32,472 bases of DNA from CAWBRT01 sp049519595 (GTDB lineage Bacteria; Acidobacteriota; Terriglobia; Terriglobales; Acidobacteriaceae), in assembly GCA_049519595.1 (NCBI GenBank), contig JBEKQP010000016.1, positions 1 to 32,472 of the forward strand, written 5' to 3'. Position 1 is the stretch's first letter. Each line of letters starts with the position of its first letter. Position numbers and translations under genes: made by a program. Under the pieces are notes generated by a model, which saw only the letters and a list, made by a program, of their open reading frames with translations, was not told the DNA's origin and did no database searches. Shown here piece by piece: positions 1 to 9,000 of the stretch.

Positions 1-177
1 TGCTCGGTCGTCAACATGTCCGGCCAGCTCGGCGGTGCCGCCGCTCCGCTGATTGCCGGGATGCTTCTAGACAAATACAGCTGGGATGCCGTTTGGCTTT
101 TTTGGGCGATCAGTTGTCTGCTGTGTCTGATGGTATTAGTTACCATCAGAGAACCCGTGGATGATCCGTTGATTTAA
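1..177 (+). CDS. MFS transporter, C-terminal fragment
   Basis: Frame 1 is open from the window edge to TAA at 175-177, giving 58 residues of the C-terminus of an integral membrane protein. It shows a Gly/Ala-rich helix with GQLGGAAAPLIAGMLLD, then a hydrophobic helix rich in Trp, Leu and Cys, and a short charged tail. This is typical of the last two helices of major facilitator superfamily transporters, particularly the anion:cation symporter type (sugar acids, phthalate, hexuronates), where GQxGGxxxPxxxG is common. The N-terminus lies outside the window, so the substrate cannot be assigned. It runs in the same direction as the lyase that begins 215 bp later. Confidence 0.72.
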   Translation, partial: CSVVNMSGQLGGAAAPLIAGMLLDKYSWDAVWLFWAISCLLCLMVLVTIREPVDDPLI

Positions 178-300
178 CTCACTTTTGCTCTTAGCAAACC
201 GATGAAGCGGAAAGCGTTTCGGAAAGTCGTCTTCACCTCTGCCGCGGTGGATCGAGCTACGGGAAACTGCACCACTATCCAATATTTTTTTCAAAGCGAA

Positions 301-313
301 GATAGTATGATAT
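301..313. promoter_or_regulatory. Operator-like motif upstream of DapA-family lyase
   Basis: GATAGTATGATAT at 301-313 lies about 80 bp before the lyase start codon. It matches AATAATATGATAT at 17576-17588, in front of the IlvD/Edd dehydratase, at 11 of 13 positions. Its core is part of the odd-centred palindrome ATATGATAT, a form common for GntR-type operators. No binding protein is encoded nearby, and the motif could also be an AT-rich -10 region (TATGAT). The assignment is inference. Confidence 0.3.
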
Positions 314-392
314 CAGCCTATCAATCACTTGTTTCACCAGGAAACGTCTGGAACCTGCTAGAGTCGTGCGTCAGTGCAAAGGAGAAAGCTCC

Positions 393-1346
393 ATGTCGCA
401 ATTAAAACTTAAGCTGCGGGGCGCTATTCCCGCTAATCTCATGGCGTTCAAGAACGATCTTTCCATCGACGAGGTTCAGTACCGCCGCCATATGCGCTGG
501 CTGGCCGACGTGCCGGGCGTGGGAGCTATCGTCTGCAACGGCCATGCGGCCGAGGTTGCTGCACTCACCGAAGAGGAGCAGATGCGCGCCATCGCCGTTG
601 CCCGGGACGAGGTAGGCAGCAAGGTGAAGTTAGTCGCCGGGGTATTCAGCGACGGCACGGCACACGCTGTGAGACTGGCACGCAATGCCAAAACCGCCGG
701 AGCCGACGGTGTCCTGGTGTTTCCGCCCAGCCTCTTTATGTGGGGAGCGAATCTCCGCCCTGAAATGGCGTATCGCCACTTCGCTTCCATTGCCAACGAG
801 GCCGATATTCCCATTGTCGTCTTCCAATATCCCGTCGCGAACGGATGGGGTTACAGCACGGAGCTATTGCTGAAGCTGGCTGAAATTGAAAACGTTGTGG
901 CCGTCAAGGAGTGGAGTCAGGACATCGTAACTTTCGAGCGCAATCTGCGCGCGCTGCAATCCGCACCCCGGCCGATCGCCGTGCTGAGCAGTTTTAGCGC
1001 ATCTCTCTACGCCACCTTTGCTCTTGGCGCCGATGGCGCGATCTCCGGCATGGGCAGCGTCGTTGCTGATTGGCAGGCGCAGATGTTCGACGCCGTGCAG
1101 CGCGGCGATACGAAGGCAGCCATCGCCCTAAACAACAAACATTTCATCCTCGGGCAGGCGTTTTACGCGCCCCCGTTCCTCGACATGCACAATCGCATGA
1201 AAGAAGCTCTAGTCATGCTCGGACGGTTGAATCGTGCCGTGGTCCGTCAACCACTGGAGAAGATTCCGCCCGCCGATCTGGAGAGGGTGCGCACCGCCCT
1301 GATCAAAACCGGATTGCTGAAGGCGCGTAAAGCCCGCGCGGTCTAA
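393..1346 (+). CDS. DapA-superfamily lyase/dehydratase (not true DHDPS)
   Basis: A 317-residue (beta/alpha)8 protein of the dihydrodipicolinate synthase/N-acetylneuraminate lyase superfamily, a class I aldolase-type enzyme that forms a Schiff base with a 2-oxo acid. The Schiff-base lysine is K172 in VAVKEW and the catalytic tyrosine is Y146 in VVFQYP. The diagnostic GTTGE loop of true DHDPS is replaced by GHAAE (residues 50-54), so the two pyruvate-carboxylate-binding threonines are absent and a role in lysine synthesis is unlikely. The ATG at 393 is chosen because AAAGGAG lies 7 bases upstream; the frame also opens at a GTG at 366 without a good site. The next genes encode a Liv-type importer, so it probably acts on an imported amino acid, amide or sugar-acid derivative. 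Relatives act on 2-keto-3-deoxy sugar acids or on pyrroline-4-hydroxy-2-carboxylate. The substrate is unknown. Confidence 0.85.
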   Translation: MSQLKLKLRGAIPANLMAFKNDLSIDEVQYRRHMRWLADVPGVGAIVCNGHAAEVAALTEEEQMRAIAVARDEVGSKVKLVAGVFSDGTAHAVRLARNAKTAGADGVLVFPPSLFMWGANLRPEMAYRHFASIANEADIPIVVFQYPVANGWGYSTELLLKLAEIENVVAVKEWSQDIVTFERNLRALQSAPRPIAVLSSFSASLYATFALGADGAISGMGSVVADWQAQMFDAVQRGDTKAAIALNNKHFILGQAFYAPPFLDMHNRMKEALVMLGRLNRAVVRQPLEKIPPADLERVRTALIKTGLLKARKARAV

Positions 1347-1483
1347 AGACTGGGGGACGAAGTCTTATAAATTTCGAGCGGAGACGACGCTGGAAGTCAA
1401 CGCCGTCATTAAAGTCGGCGGTGGGGAGCGATGTCAAGGAGAGCCACACCTTCAATCCAGAACAGGAATCCAGGGGATCGCAA

Positions 1484-2698
1484 ATGAACAAACACACAAA
1501 ATCGTGGGCTTCACGAATAGTTCTAGTTCTTATGGGCGCGTTTGTTTTGTGCGCCGCCACCGCCGCCCTAGCCCAACGCGGAGCGCCGATCAAGATAGGC
1601 TTTGTAACCGAACTATCCGGGCCCTGGGCGTTTATCGGTACAAACTGTGTGGCTGGCCTGAACATGGCCACTGATGAGATCAACAAGGCGGGCGGTGTGC
1701 TCAACCGGTCGCTGCAATTTATTATCAAGGATAATCAGACAAATCCGTCTTCAGCACTGGCTGCTGCACGCACTCTTGACGTCAACGACAAGGTTGCGGC
1801 TTTGAGCGGTCCCACCAATTCCGACACTTCGCTTTCCATGTACGGGTATGCGGAGCAGCAAAAGATACCGTTCCTGGTGCCGGTTGCCGCCTTCCCGCAG
1901 TTGACCAAACCGGGCACGCATTATACCTTTCGCATCGAACCGGATGCCGCTGGTTGGGGATACGCGATCGCAAAATTCACCGAACAGCAAAAGCCGGGTG
2001 CAAAAGTGGCGCTGATGTATTCCGACACCGCATTGGCGCACGCGATCGTGGCTGGATTCCAGTATCAGGCACCGAAATCTAAACTTTCGATTGTGTCCAA
2101 TATCCTTTTCCCGCAGGGCTCCAGCGATGCGACGGTGCAGGCGGCGCAAGTCAAAGCCACCAAGCCTGACTATGTGATCGTTATCGGCGCCGGCGCGTTT
2201 GACAACGTGCTGACCAACCAGTTGCTCGACCTCGGTATCAAGCCTGCGCAGATCATCCATCCGTTTGGCATGACCACCCAGGTATTCGGCTGGGGAACGA
2301 GAAGTATCGGTTCGATCTATGGCACTTTCTTCGACCATGGCGAGAACTCGTTGACCCCCGAAGGCAAGAGTTTCATCTCGCGTTTCGATAGCGCGAACGG
2401 CCGACCACCCTCCTATATCGAAAACTTTTGCTATAACACGGCCTATGTCTTTAAGGAAGCGCTGCAAGTGGCCGGTAGCGATGATCGCGAGAAGTTGCGC
2501 AACGCACTGTCCAAGTTGAACACTAAGGAAATTACCAGCGGCGTTCCCATCAAGTTCGACAAGAACGGCGCACGCAAGGAATACATGTATTTTATGGAAA
2601 TAGTGTCGGTCAATGGCAAGCGGACCTACCAATCCAAGCAGCGTTTATACATCGAGTGGAATCCGGAAGTCCTTCCCGTGTACGACATAATCAAGTGA
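1484..2698 (+). CDS. Branched-chain amino acid-type ABC transporter, periplasmic binding protein
   Basis: A 404-residue periplasmic solute-binding protein of the LivJ/Peripla_BP_6 family. Residues 1-30 form a Sec signal peptide: a basic start, a hydrophobic core, and cleavage expected after AALA at Q31. The mature protein starts with IKIGFVTELSGPWAF, the usual beta-strand and ligand loop of this family, followed by the NMATDEINKAGG motif. The ATG at 1484 has an AGGGG site about 9 bases upstream and begins the signal peptide directly, so upstream in-frame starts are rejected. Two permeases and two ATPases follow on the same strand. Family members bind leucine/isoleucine/valine, urea, short amides or aromatic acids; sequence alone does not fix the ligand. 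Confidence 0.92.
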   Translation: MNKHTKSWASRIVLVLMGAFVLCAATAALAQRGAPIKIGFVTELSGPWAFIGTNCVAGLNMATDEINKAGGVLNRSLQFIIKDNQTNPSSALAAARTLDVNDKVAALSGPTNSDTSLSMYGYAEQQKIPFLVPVAAFPQLTKPGTHYTFRIEPDAAGWGYAIAKFTEQQKPGAKVALMYSDTALAHAIVAGFQYQAPKSKLSIVSNILFPQGSSDATVQAAQVKATKPDYVIVIGAGAFDNVLTNQLLDLGIKPAQIIHPFGMTTQVFGWGTRSIGSIYGTFFDHGENSLTPEGKSFISRFDSANGRPPSYIENFCYNTAYVFKEALQVAGSDDREKLRNALSKLNTKEITSGVPIKFDKNGARKEYMYFMEIVSVNGKRTYQSKQRLYIEWNPEVLPVYDIIK

Positions 2699-2767
2699 AT
2701 TGGCATAAGCCTCGCACCGCCCTGCGGGCCTAGCGCACCTGCGGGGCTTTAACCCGGAATTTTAATT

Positions 2768-3649
2768 ATGTCCGATTCCACTTTGCTGATTATCTTATCC
2801 ACGCTATCAACCGGTCTGCTCATGGGCGCGATCTTCTCGCTGGTTGCCGCCGGCGTGACGATCGTCTACGGCTGCGTCTGGCTGCCTAACGCCAGCAATG
2901 GCCAGTTTTTTCTACTCGCCGCGCTGGCGGCCTGGACCTTCACTTTATCCTTCGGGTGGAGCAGCTTGGCTGCGTCACTCGCCGTGATCGTGTTGGGAGT
3001 GCTACTGGCGGTCGTGCTCGAACTGGTTTTAATCCGCCACTTGTATAACGCCCCCAACCGGAATGTCGCGTACTTCGTCGTCACGCTCGGCATGACGCAG
3101 ATCTTGTCGGGCATATTCTCGTTGACTTACGCCAAGTGGAGCGATCAGTTCTCGGTGCCGCCGGTAATCGAGGGGATCACCATGCTCGGGCCATTTCCAA
3201 TATCGAACAACCGCTTGCTGGCGCTGGCGATTAGCCTGGGCGTACTCGGCCTGTTGTTTGCTCTGCTTCGTTATCATCCATACGGCCGCGCGCTCAGGGC
3301 GGTGTTCCAAAATCGCGAAGCGGCGGCATTGCGCGGGGTCAACGTAAGGGCGATCTACAGACTGTCGTTTGTGCTGGGTTCGACCATCATATTCCTGGGC
3401 GGAATTCTATTTGCATTTGCGTATAGCTTTGACTTGAGCGTCGCGTGGACAATGTCAATCACGGCGTTTGCAATCATGATCGTGGGCGGGCCGGGATCGG
3501 TGCTTGGCGCACTGGTAGTCGGCATGACTTTTGGCTTTACGCAGGCGATTGTGAGCATCTTTGCCAGCCCAACGATAGCGATGTTCTCTTATCTTGGGGC
3601 AATGCTGATCATGCTGCTTTTCCAACCTAATGGATTATTCAAACGATGA
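2768..3649 (+). CDS. LivH-type ABC permease
   Basis: A 293-residue inner-membrane permease of the LivH family with about eight hydrophobic segments. The N-terminal region has GLLMGAIFSLVAAGVTIVYG, typical of LivH. The cytoplasmic loop around residues 178-195 (REAAALRGVNVRAIYRLSF) is the EAA-like loop that contacts the ATPases. It starts 69 bp after the binding protein and overlaps the next permease by four bases (ATGA, 3646-3649), which indicates translational coupling. It pairs with the LivM-type protein to form the translocation channel. Confidence 0.93.
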   Translation: MSDSTLLIILSTLSTGLLMGAIFSLVAAGVTIVYGCVWLPNASNGQFFLLAALAAWTFTLSFGWSSLAASLAVIVLGVLLAVVLELVLIRHLYNAPNRNVAYFVVTLGMTQILSGIFSLTYAKWSDQFSVPPVIEGITMLGPFPISNNRLLALAISLGVLGLLFALLRYHPYGRALRAVFQNREAAALRGVNVRAIYRLSFVLGSTIIFLGGILFAFAYSFDLSVAWTMSITAFAIMIVGGPGSVLGALVVGMTFGFTQAIVSIFASPTIAMFSYLGAMLIMLLFQPNGLFKR

Positions 3650-4629
3650 CTAGCTATTCCAAATCCGGCATTGCGGCGGCAGCGCTGGTGGTGCTGCTTG
3701 CTCTGCCCTTTCTGCTTGCAGGGAATCGCTTTTTAGGGTTCGTACTGGGCATGACCTTGATCAGCCTGCTGTGGGCAACGGGCATGAATCTGCTTTCCGG
3801 ATTTGTGGGGTTGATGCCGCTGATGTTCGCCGGGATCGCGGGCATCGCGGGCTATGCGATGGTATATTTCACTCGCACTGCCGGATGGTCGTTCTGGCTG
3901 GCGATGCCGGTAGCATCGCTGCTGGCAGCGCTCATTGGGGTGGCATTAGGGCTGCCGGCGTTGCGGCTCAAAGGGTTTTATTTTACCCTCTGTTCGCTGG
4001 TCATCCAGTCAGTGCTTACCCTGGCTTTCATCTTTTTTCCGAAATTCACGAACGGCGACACCGGTATTACCGAGATCGCGCCGCCAGACTGGTTCGGCGG
4101 CACCGCGCTCACCGGCGTACGTTTCGATTTTGTCCTCGCGGTCGCTGCCGTCGTCGGCATTCTCTTTAGTACCTGGCTGACGCGAACTCATCTCGGCAAG
4201 AAGTTCGTTGCCGTCCGCGAAGACGATGTGCTGGCAGAGTCGATTGGAATTGACGTGGTGCGCACCAGGATTACGGCGTTCTTCATCGTATCGCTCTATG
4301 CGGGCATCGGAGGTTGTTTCTATTCCTCCTACGTTGGTTTTATATCGCCGCGCGCCTTCGATGTTTTGGTATCGCTGAACATCTGGTTGTTTGTCACGTT
4401 TGGCGGTCGGGGTACAATCCTCGGGCCGATCATCGGCACCGCTATTCTTGCCCCGATCCCGTTCCTGCTACAGGATCTTCAGGCGTTCAAGGACATTTTG
4501 TCGGGTACGCTGATCATCCTGGTCACGCTGCTCATGCCCGGCGGAATCTATGGCGCATGGTTGAAACTGCTGTCGCGCAAGCGGGGCAAAGAAGTTCAAA
4601 CAACACAAGTACGCGAGCAAGGGGTATGA
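3646..4629 (+). CDS. LivM-type ABC permease
   Basis: A 327-residue inner-membrane permease of the LivM family, with eight to ten hydrophobic segments and the cytoplasmic loop AVREDDVLAESIGIDVVRTR near residues 190-209. That loop is the family's ATPase-contact motif. LivM-type features also include LSGFVGLMPLMFAGIAGIAGY near the N-terminus. Both ends overlap neighbours by ATGA, with LivH upstream and LivG downstream, so the genes are almost certainly one translationally coupled operon. Confidence 0.93.
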   Translation: MTSYSKSGIAAAALVVLLALPFLLAGNRFLGFVLGMTLISLLWATGMNLLSGFVGLMPLMFAGIAGIAGYAMVYFTRTAGWSFWLAMPVASLLAALIGVALGLPALRLKGFYFTLCSLVIQSVLTLAFIFFPKFTNGDTGITEIAPPDWFGGTALTGVRFDFVLAVAAVVGILFSTWLTRTHLGKKFVAVREDDVLAESIGIDVVRTRITAFFIVSLYAGIGGCFYSSYVGFISPRAFDVLVSLNIWLFVTFGGRGTILGPIIGTAILAPIPFLLQDLQAFKDILSGTLIILVTLLMPGGIYGAWLKLLSRKRGKEVQTTQVREQGV

Positions 4630-5342
4630 AACTGCTAGAAGTAAGTGGGCTTTCCAAGAGCTTCGGCGGTGTTGCCGCGCTGGCTAACGTGGTGGGCCAT
4701 TCGATTGAAGGCGAGACGCTGGGAATGATTGGTCCCAACGGTTCGGGGAAAACCACCTTCGTCAACGTCGTTAGCGGCCATGTGCGGGCTGATAGCGGCA
4801 CTTTGACCTTCGCTGGCGTGAATATTGCGCGCATGCGCCCTCATCAGCTGGCTGGAGTCGGATTGTGCCGCACCTATCAGGCGGTCCGAGTGTTTTCCGA
4901 GCTGTCCACTCGTCAGAATATCGAGAATGCGCGCTTGCTGCTGGAGGACAGGGGTCTCGGAACGGCCGAAGTTCGCGAGTTAACCGAATGGCTGCACCTT
5001 GACCGGAAGCTCGACAAGCAGGCCGGCAGTCTCACGCTCTTCGAGCAGCGCCGGCTGGAGTTGCTGATGCGATTGGTGCTCAAACCGCGGCTAATCATGC
5101 TCGATGAGCCGGTTGGCGGATTAGCAATCACCGAAGTGAATGAAATGATCACGCTGCTGCAGGAATTGAAAGCGCGTTGTTCCCTTTTCGTGATCGAGCA
5201 CACGATGCGCGTCATTCGCGAACTGGCAGACCGCGTCATGGTGCTGATCGCGGGCGAAAAGGTGGCTGACGGTCCACCCTCTGAAATTCTCCAAAATCAG
5301 CGGGTGATCGACGAATACCTCGGAAATGTTGCCCATGCTTGA
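4626..5342 (+). CDS. LivG-type ABC ATPase with degenerate signature motif
   Basis: A 238-residue cytoplasmic ATPase of the LivG family. Walker A is GPNGSGKTT (36-44), the Q-loop glutamine is in CRTYQ (about 85), Walker B is RLIMLDEP with D160 and E161, and the switch histidine is H192. The ABC signature, normally LSYGQQR in LivG, reads LTLFEQR at about 136-142, so the conserved serine and glycine are both replaced. The start at 4626 overlaps the LivM stop (ATGA). Longer in-frame starts would run deep into livM and are rejected. It ends 8 bases inside livF. In a LivG/LivF heterodimer this would make one of the two ATP sites non-canonical. Confidence 0.9.
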   Translation: MKLLEVSGLSKSFGGVAALANVVGHSIEGETLGMIGPNGSGKTTFVNVVSGHVRADSGTLTFAGVNIARMRPHQLAGVGLCRTYQAVRVFSELSTRQNIENARLLLEDRGLGTAEVRELTEWLHLDRKLDKQAGSLTLFEQRRLELLMRLVLKPRLIMLDEPVGGLAITEVNEMITLLQELKARCSLFVIEHTMRVIRELADRVMVLIAGEKVADGPPSEILQNQRVIDEYLGNVAHA

Positions 5343-6039
5343 AATATGTAATCTCGTCGTCCGCTACGGACCTTTTCTTGCTTGCAATGACATCAGCATG
5401 TGCGTCAAGCCAGGCGAAATTGTTGGTGTGATCGGTCCGAACGGCGCCGGCAAGAGTTCGATTGCGCGAGTCATCGCCGGTCTGGTCAGGCCGGCGGCCG
5501 GCAGTGTTCATTTTCTGGGGCAGTCGATCGTTGGCACCCAGTCACATCTGCTGATTCGCCGAGGTTTGTCGCTGGTACCTGAAGGACGCGGGCTGTTTCC
5601 GTACATGTCGATCGAAGAGAATCTACTGATGGGCGGATATTCGCTGACCAGCCATGAACGGCGCAAGGCGTTGATGGAGCGAAGCTATGAGCTGTTCCCG
5701 ATACTGAAGCAGCGCCGCCGCCAAATCGCGGGCACCATGTCCGGCGGGCAGCAGCAAATGCTTGCCGTAGCGATGGGCCTGATGGGCGATCCGAAGCTTT
5801 GCATCTTCGACGAGCCGTCGCTTGGGCTGGCGCCGATCGTGATCCAGGTGATCAGTGAGGCGCTGCAAGCACTGCGCAAACTGGGCCTGACCGTGTTATT
5901 GATCGAGCAGAATGCGAAACTGGCAGGCACTGTTGCGGATCGTATCTATATCGTTTCGGCGGGATTGATCCAATATCACAATACGCCGCAAGAGCTACTG
6001 CAGAACCCGGAAGTGCTGGAGAAATTTGTAAGCGCCTGA
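5335..6039 (+). CDS. LivF-type ABC ATPase
   Basis: A 234-residue ATPase of the LivF family with all motifs intact: Walker A GPNGAGKSS (34-42), signature MSGGQQQ (135-141), Walker B KLCIFDEP with the D-loop SLGLAP, and EQN in place of the switch-histidine segment, as is usual in LivF. The VPEGRGLFP stretch (81-89) is diagnostic for LivF. ATG 5335 overlaps livG by 8 bases, with GGAA at 5322-5325 as a plausible ribosome binding site; ATG 5326 is an alternative adding three residues. It is the last gene of the Liv-type operon, followed by a convergent kinase gene. Confidence 0.92.
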   Translation: MLEICNLVVRYGPFLACNDISMCVKPGEIVGVIGPNGAGKSSIARVIAGLVRPAAGSVHFLGQSIVGTQSHLLIRRGLSLVPEGRGLFPYMSIEENLLMGGYSLTSHERRKALMERSYELFPILKQRRRQIAGTMSGGQQQMLAVAMGLMGDPKLCIFDEPSLGLAPIVIQVISEALQALRKLGLTVLLIEQNAKLAGTVADRIYIVSAGLIQYHNTPQELLQNPEVLEKFVSA

Positions 6040-6048
6040 AGCGGGGCT

Positions 6049-6067
6049 CTTTGCATGCAGTGCAAAG
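6049..6067. terminator. Possible bidirectional terminator hairpin
   Basis: CTTTGCA (6049-6055) and TGCAAAG (6061-6067) form a perfect 7-bp stem with a 5-base loop in the short gap between the convergent livF and histidine kinase genes. There is no clean U-tract on either side, so a terminator role rests on position alone. Confidence 0.33.
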
Positions 6068-6095
6068 CTGTCCTTCGCCGATCTGATCTCGCCAT

Positions 6096-9000
6096 TCATT
6101 GCACTGTTTCTTTACGTCCGAGTGTTTCGCGCACTTTGCGCGCAAGCGTGCCCAGACTGAACGGCTTTTGCAAGAAGGTTGTGCCCATCTCTTGAATGCC
6201 ATGCCGCAACACCGCATCGTCTGAGTGGCCGGACATGTAGATCGTCTTCAGGTCGGGGCGCAGGCTTCCCAGCATTTGCGATAGCTCTCGGCCACTCATT
6301 TTCGGCATCACGAGATCCGTAATTAAGAGGTCGATGCGCCCCTCATGTTGACTCGCCACCGAAAGTGCATGTTGGCCCGAGCTGGCTGCGAAAACCTTGT
6401 ATCCCACGCTACGCAAGTAGTCGCATATCGCTTCCCTCAGAGCTTCTTCATCTTCGGCGACTAGTATTGTTTCCGTCCCTCGTGGCCGCGCTTCGGCCTT
6501 CGCCGACATATCCGGAGCGGTTGCCCCCTTCGCCCTTGGCAGATAGATCCGGAAACTGGCGCCCTGCCCAAGTTCGCTATCGACCCACACGTAACCGCCG
6601 CTTTGTTTCACGATGCCGTACACTGTGGCCAGTCCCAGCCCCGTTCCTTTGCCCACCTCCTTGGTCGTAAAGAATGGCTCAAAGATCTGTCCCTGCATCT
6701 CTTTACTCACGCCCATACCGGTGTCAGTGACCGACATTTTCACGTAATCTCCAGGCAATACGTACGGTTGCCCACCAACACTCCCTTCCTTCACCGTGGC
6801 ATTTCCGGTCGTGACCGTAAGTGTGCCACCTTGAGGCATTGCATCTCGGGCGTTCAAGCAGAGGTTCATCAGAACCTGAACAATCTGATCCGGGTCAGCC
6901 TCAATCGCCCAGAGCGGCTCCGCCGCGTTCACCCGGAATTCAATATCTTCGCCGATTAGCCGCCTTAACATCTTCGCGGCCTCACCGATCACCGCATTCA
7001 GGTCGAGCACGACCGGTGAAAGAATCTGCTTGCGGCTATATGCCAACATCTGCCGCGTAAGACTGGCAGCACGATCGGCAGCCTTCATAATCTGTTGCGT
7101 GTTGTTTCGTAGAGTGTCGCGGGCAGGAAGACTGTCTTGCAGCATTTCCGTGTAGCTCTGGATGACCATAAGGAGGTTGTTGAAATCATGGGCAATGCCG
7201 CCGGCGAGCCGACCCACGGCCTCCATCTTCTGCGCCTGTCGAAGCTGTTGCTCCAGCTTTTCCCGTTGCTGCTCTGCCCGTTTGCGATCGCTGATATCGC
7301 GGGCTATTCCGATAAAGGCCGGCTGGCCGCGGAACACGATCTTGGCGACGCTTAGCTCTACAGGAACCTCAACCCCGTCAGCCCGGATATGGGCGCTCTC
7401 GTAAGTCCCAGAAGGCACTTGCCCCCTCAAGCGAGCCGAGGCCCTCTGGGCAAATCGCGAGGGTATGAAGTCCAAGATTCTGAGTTGAAGCAGTTGGTCA
7501 CGGGTGTATCCAAGTTGCTCACACGCGGCCTCATTCACCTCGATGATCCGGCCTTGATCGCTGGCAACAAAAATTCCGTCCGGGGCCAGCCCCACGATCG
7601 TTCGCAGTCTTTCCTCGCTCTCCGCGAGCGCCCGCTGCGCCAGTTTGATCTCGGTAATGTCCACCGCTACCCCGATAAGAGCCGGTTCACCTGTTCCCGG
7701 AGCGACAAACGGCATTTTGATCGTCTGATGGGTGCGCACGCGGCCTGTTATGTCGTGAAATGTCTCTTCGGCCGTGAACTTCGGCCTGCCGCTGTCAATG
7801 ACCTCCCGGTCCTCCTTCATGAACCGCTCTGCTTCGTCGCGGTCAGAGAGGTGGTCTATCGTGCGGCGGCCAACCATCTGTTCCGAAGAAATTCCGCTAG
7901 CCTCGGCACAGGCACGATTGGCAAGCAAGTAACGACTCTCCCGATTCTTTACGAAGATAAAGTGGGGCACGAGATCGATTACCGCCCGCAGAAGACGCTC
8001 GCTTTCGCGTAGCGCTTCTGCTGCCTTCTTCCGCTCGGTGACGTCTTCGATGATTCCAATATTGAATTCTTTGTTCAGGCGGGAACTGATAACGCGGCCC
8101 CAAATGGTCGTGCCGTCTTTGCGTAGATAGCGCTTCTCGATTTCGACAGATTGCCGTTTACCGCTCGTCACCAGCTCAAACAACTGCAAGTTTTTCGCAA
8201 TGTCGTCCGGGTGCGTGTAGTCCGTAAACTTCGAGCCTTTCAGTTCTTCCGCCGAGTATCCGCACATCCGTAGATGCGCTGCGTTATATTCGATCAAACG
8301 CCCTTCCCTGTCGGTAATTACAATTCCTACCGGAGCATTGTCCAAGATGGCCTGCAGCCGGTCCGCCGTAGCTTGCAGTTGTTGCTCCGCTTGCTTATGC
8401 GCGGTGATATCTTCAACGATTCCAACATTGTTTCCATCATTTAACTCGGCAGCGACGACACGTACCCAGATGGTCTTGCCATCTTTACGGATGTAGCGCT
8501 TTTCCATTTCATAGGACTGCAGCTTGTGACTTCCGAGCTGCTCATACAGCTGGAGATTTTTCGCAACATCGTCCGGGTACGTGTAGTCCGTAAACTTCGT
8601 GCCTTTCAGCTCTTCCGCCGAGTACCCGCAAATTCGTTGGTACGCCGCGTTCGGTTCAATCGTGTGGCCTTCCCGATCATTAATCACGATTCCCACCGGT
8701 GCATTTTCGAGAATCGCTTTTAGTCTCTCGGCCGTGGCCTGAAGTTGCATTTCCGCACGCTTGCGCTCGGTTAAATCCCTATAGACAACATGTATAGCAG
8801 CCAAGCCGCCTTCGACCATGGCCGGTGCAGCAACCATGGAGACACACACGCGTGTGCCATCCTTGCGGAGCCGAATCGTTTCCTTGTCGAGCCGTTCACC
8901 AAGGGCAATCGAGTGCAGTTGGCCCTCAATCTCGTTCCGCAACTCGTCAGGCACAATCAAATCGGCGGTATCCCGGCCTATGACCTCCTCTTTTTCGTAG

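Noticed and set aside
202..405. 67-residue open frame before the DapA-family lyase
   Set aside because: No recognisable composition, overlaps the true ribosome binding site and start of the lyase; it is the leader region.
1751..2632. 293-residue open frame opposite the Liv binding-protein gene
   Set aside because: It mirrors a well-supported gene with signal peptide and family motifs; its protein is His/Arg/Gly-rich with no domain, an antisense shadow.
2716..2755. GC-rich inverted repeat between the Liv binding-protein and LivH genes
   Set aside because: Only a four-base stem pairs cleanly; not enough for an attenuator or terminator call.
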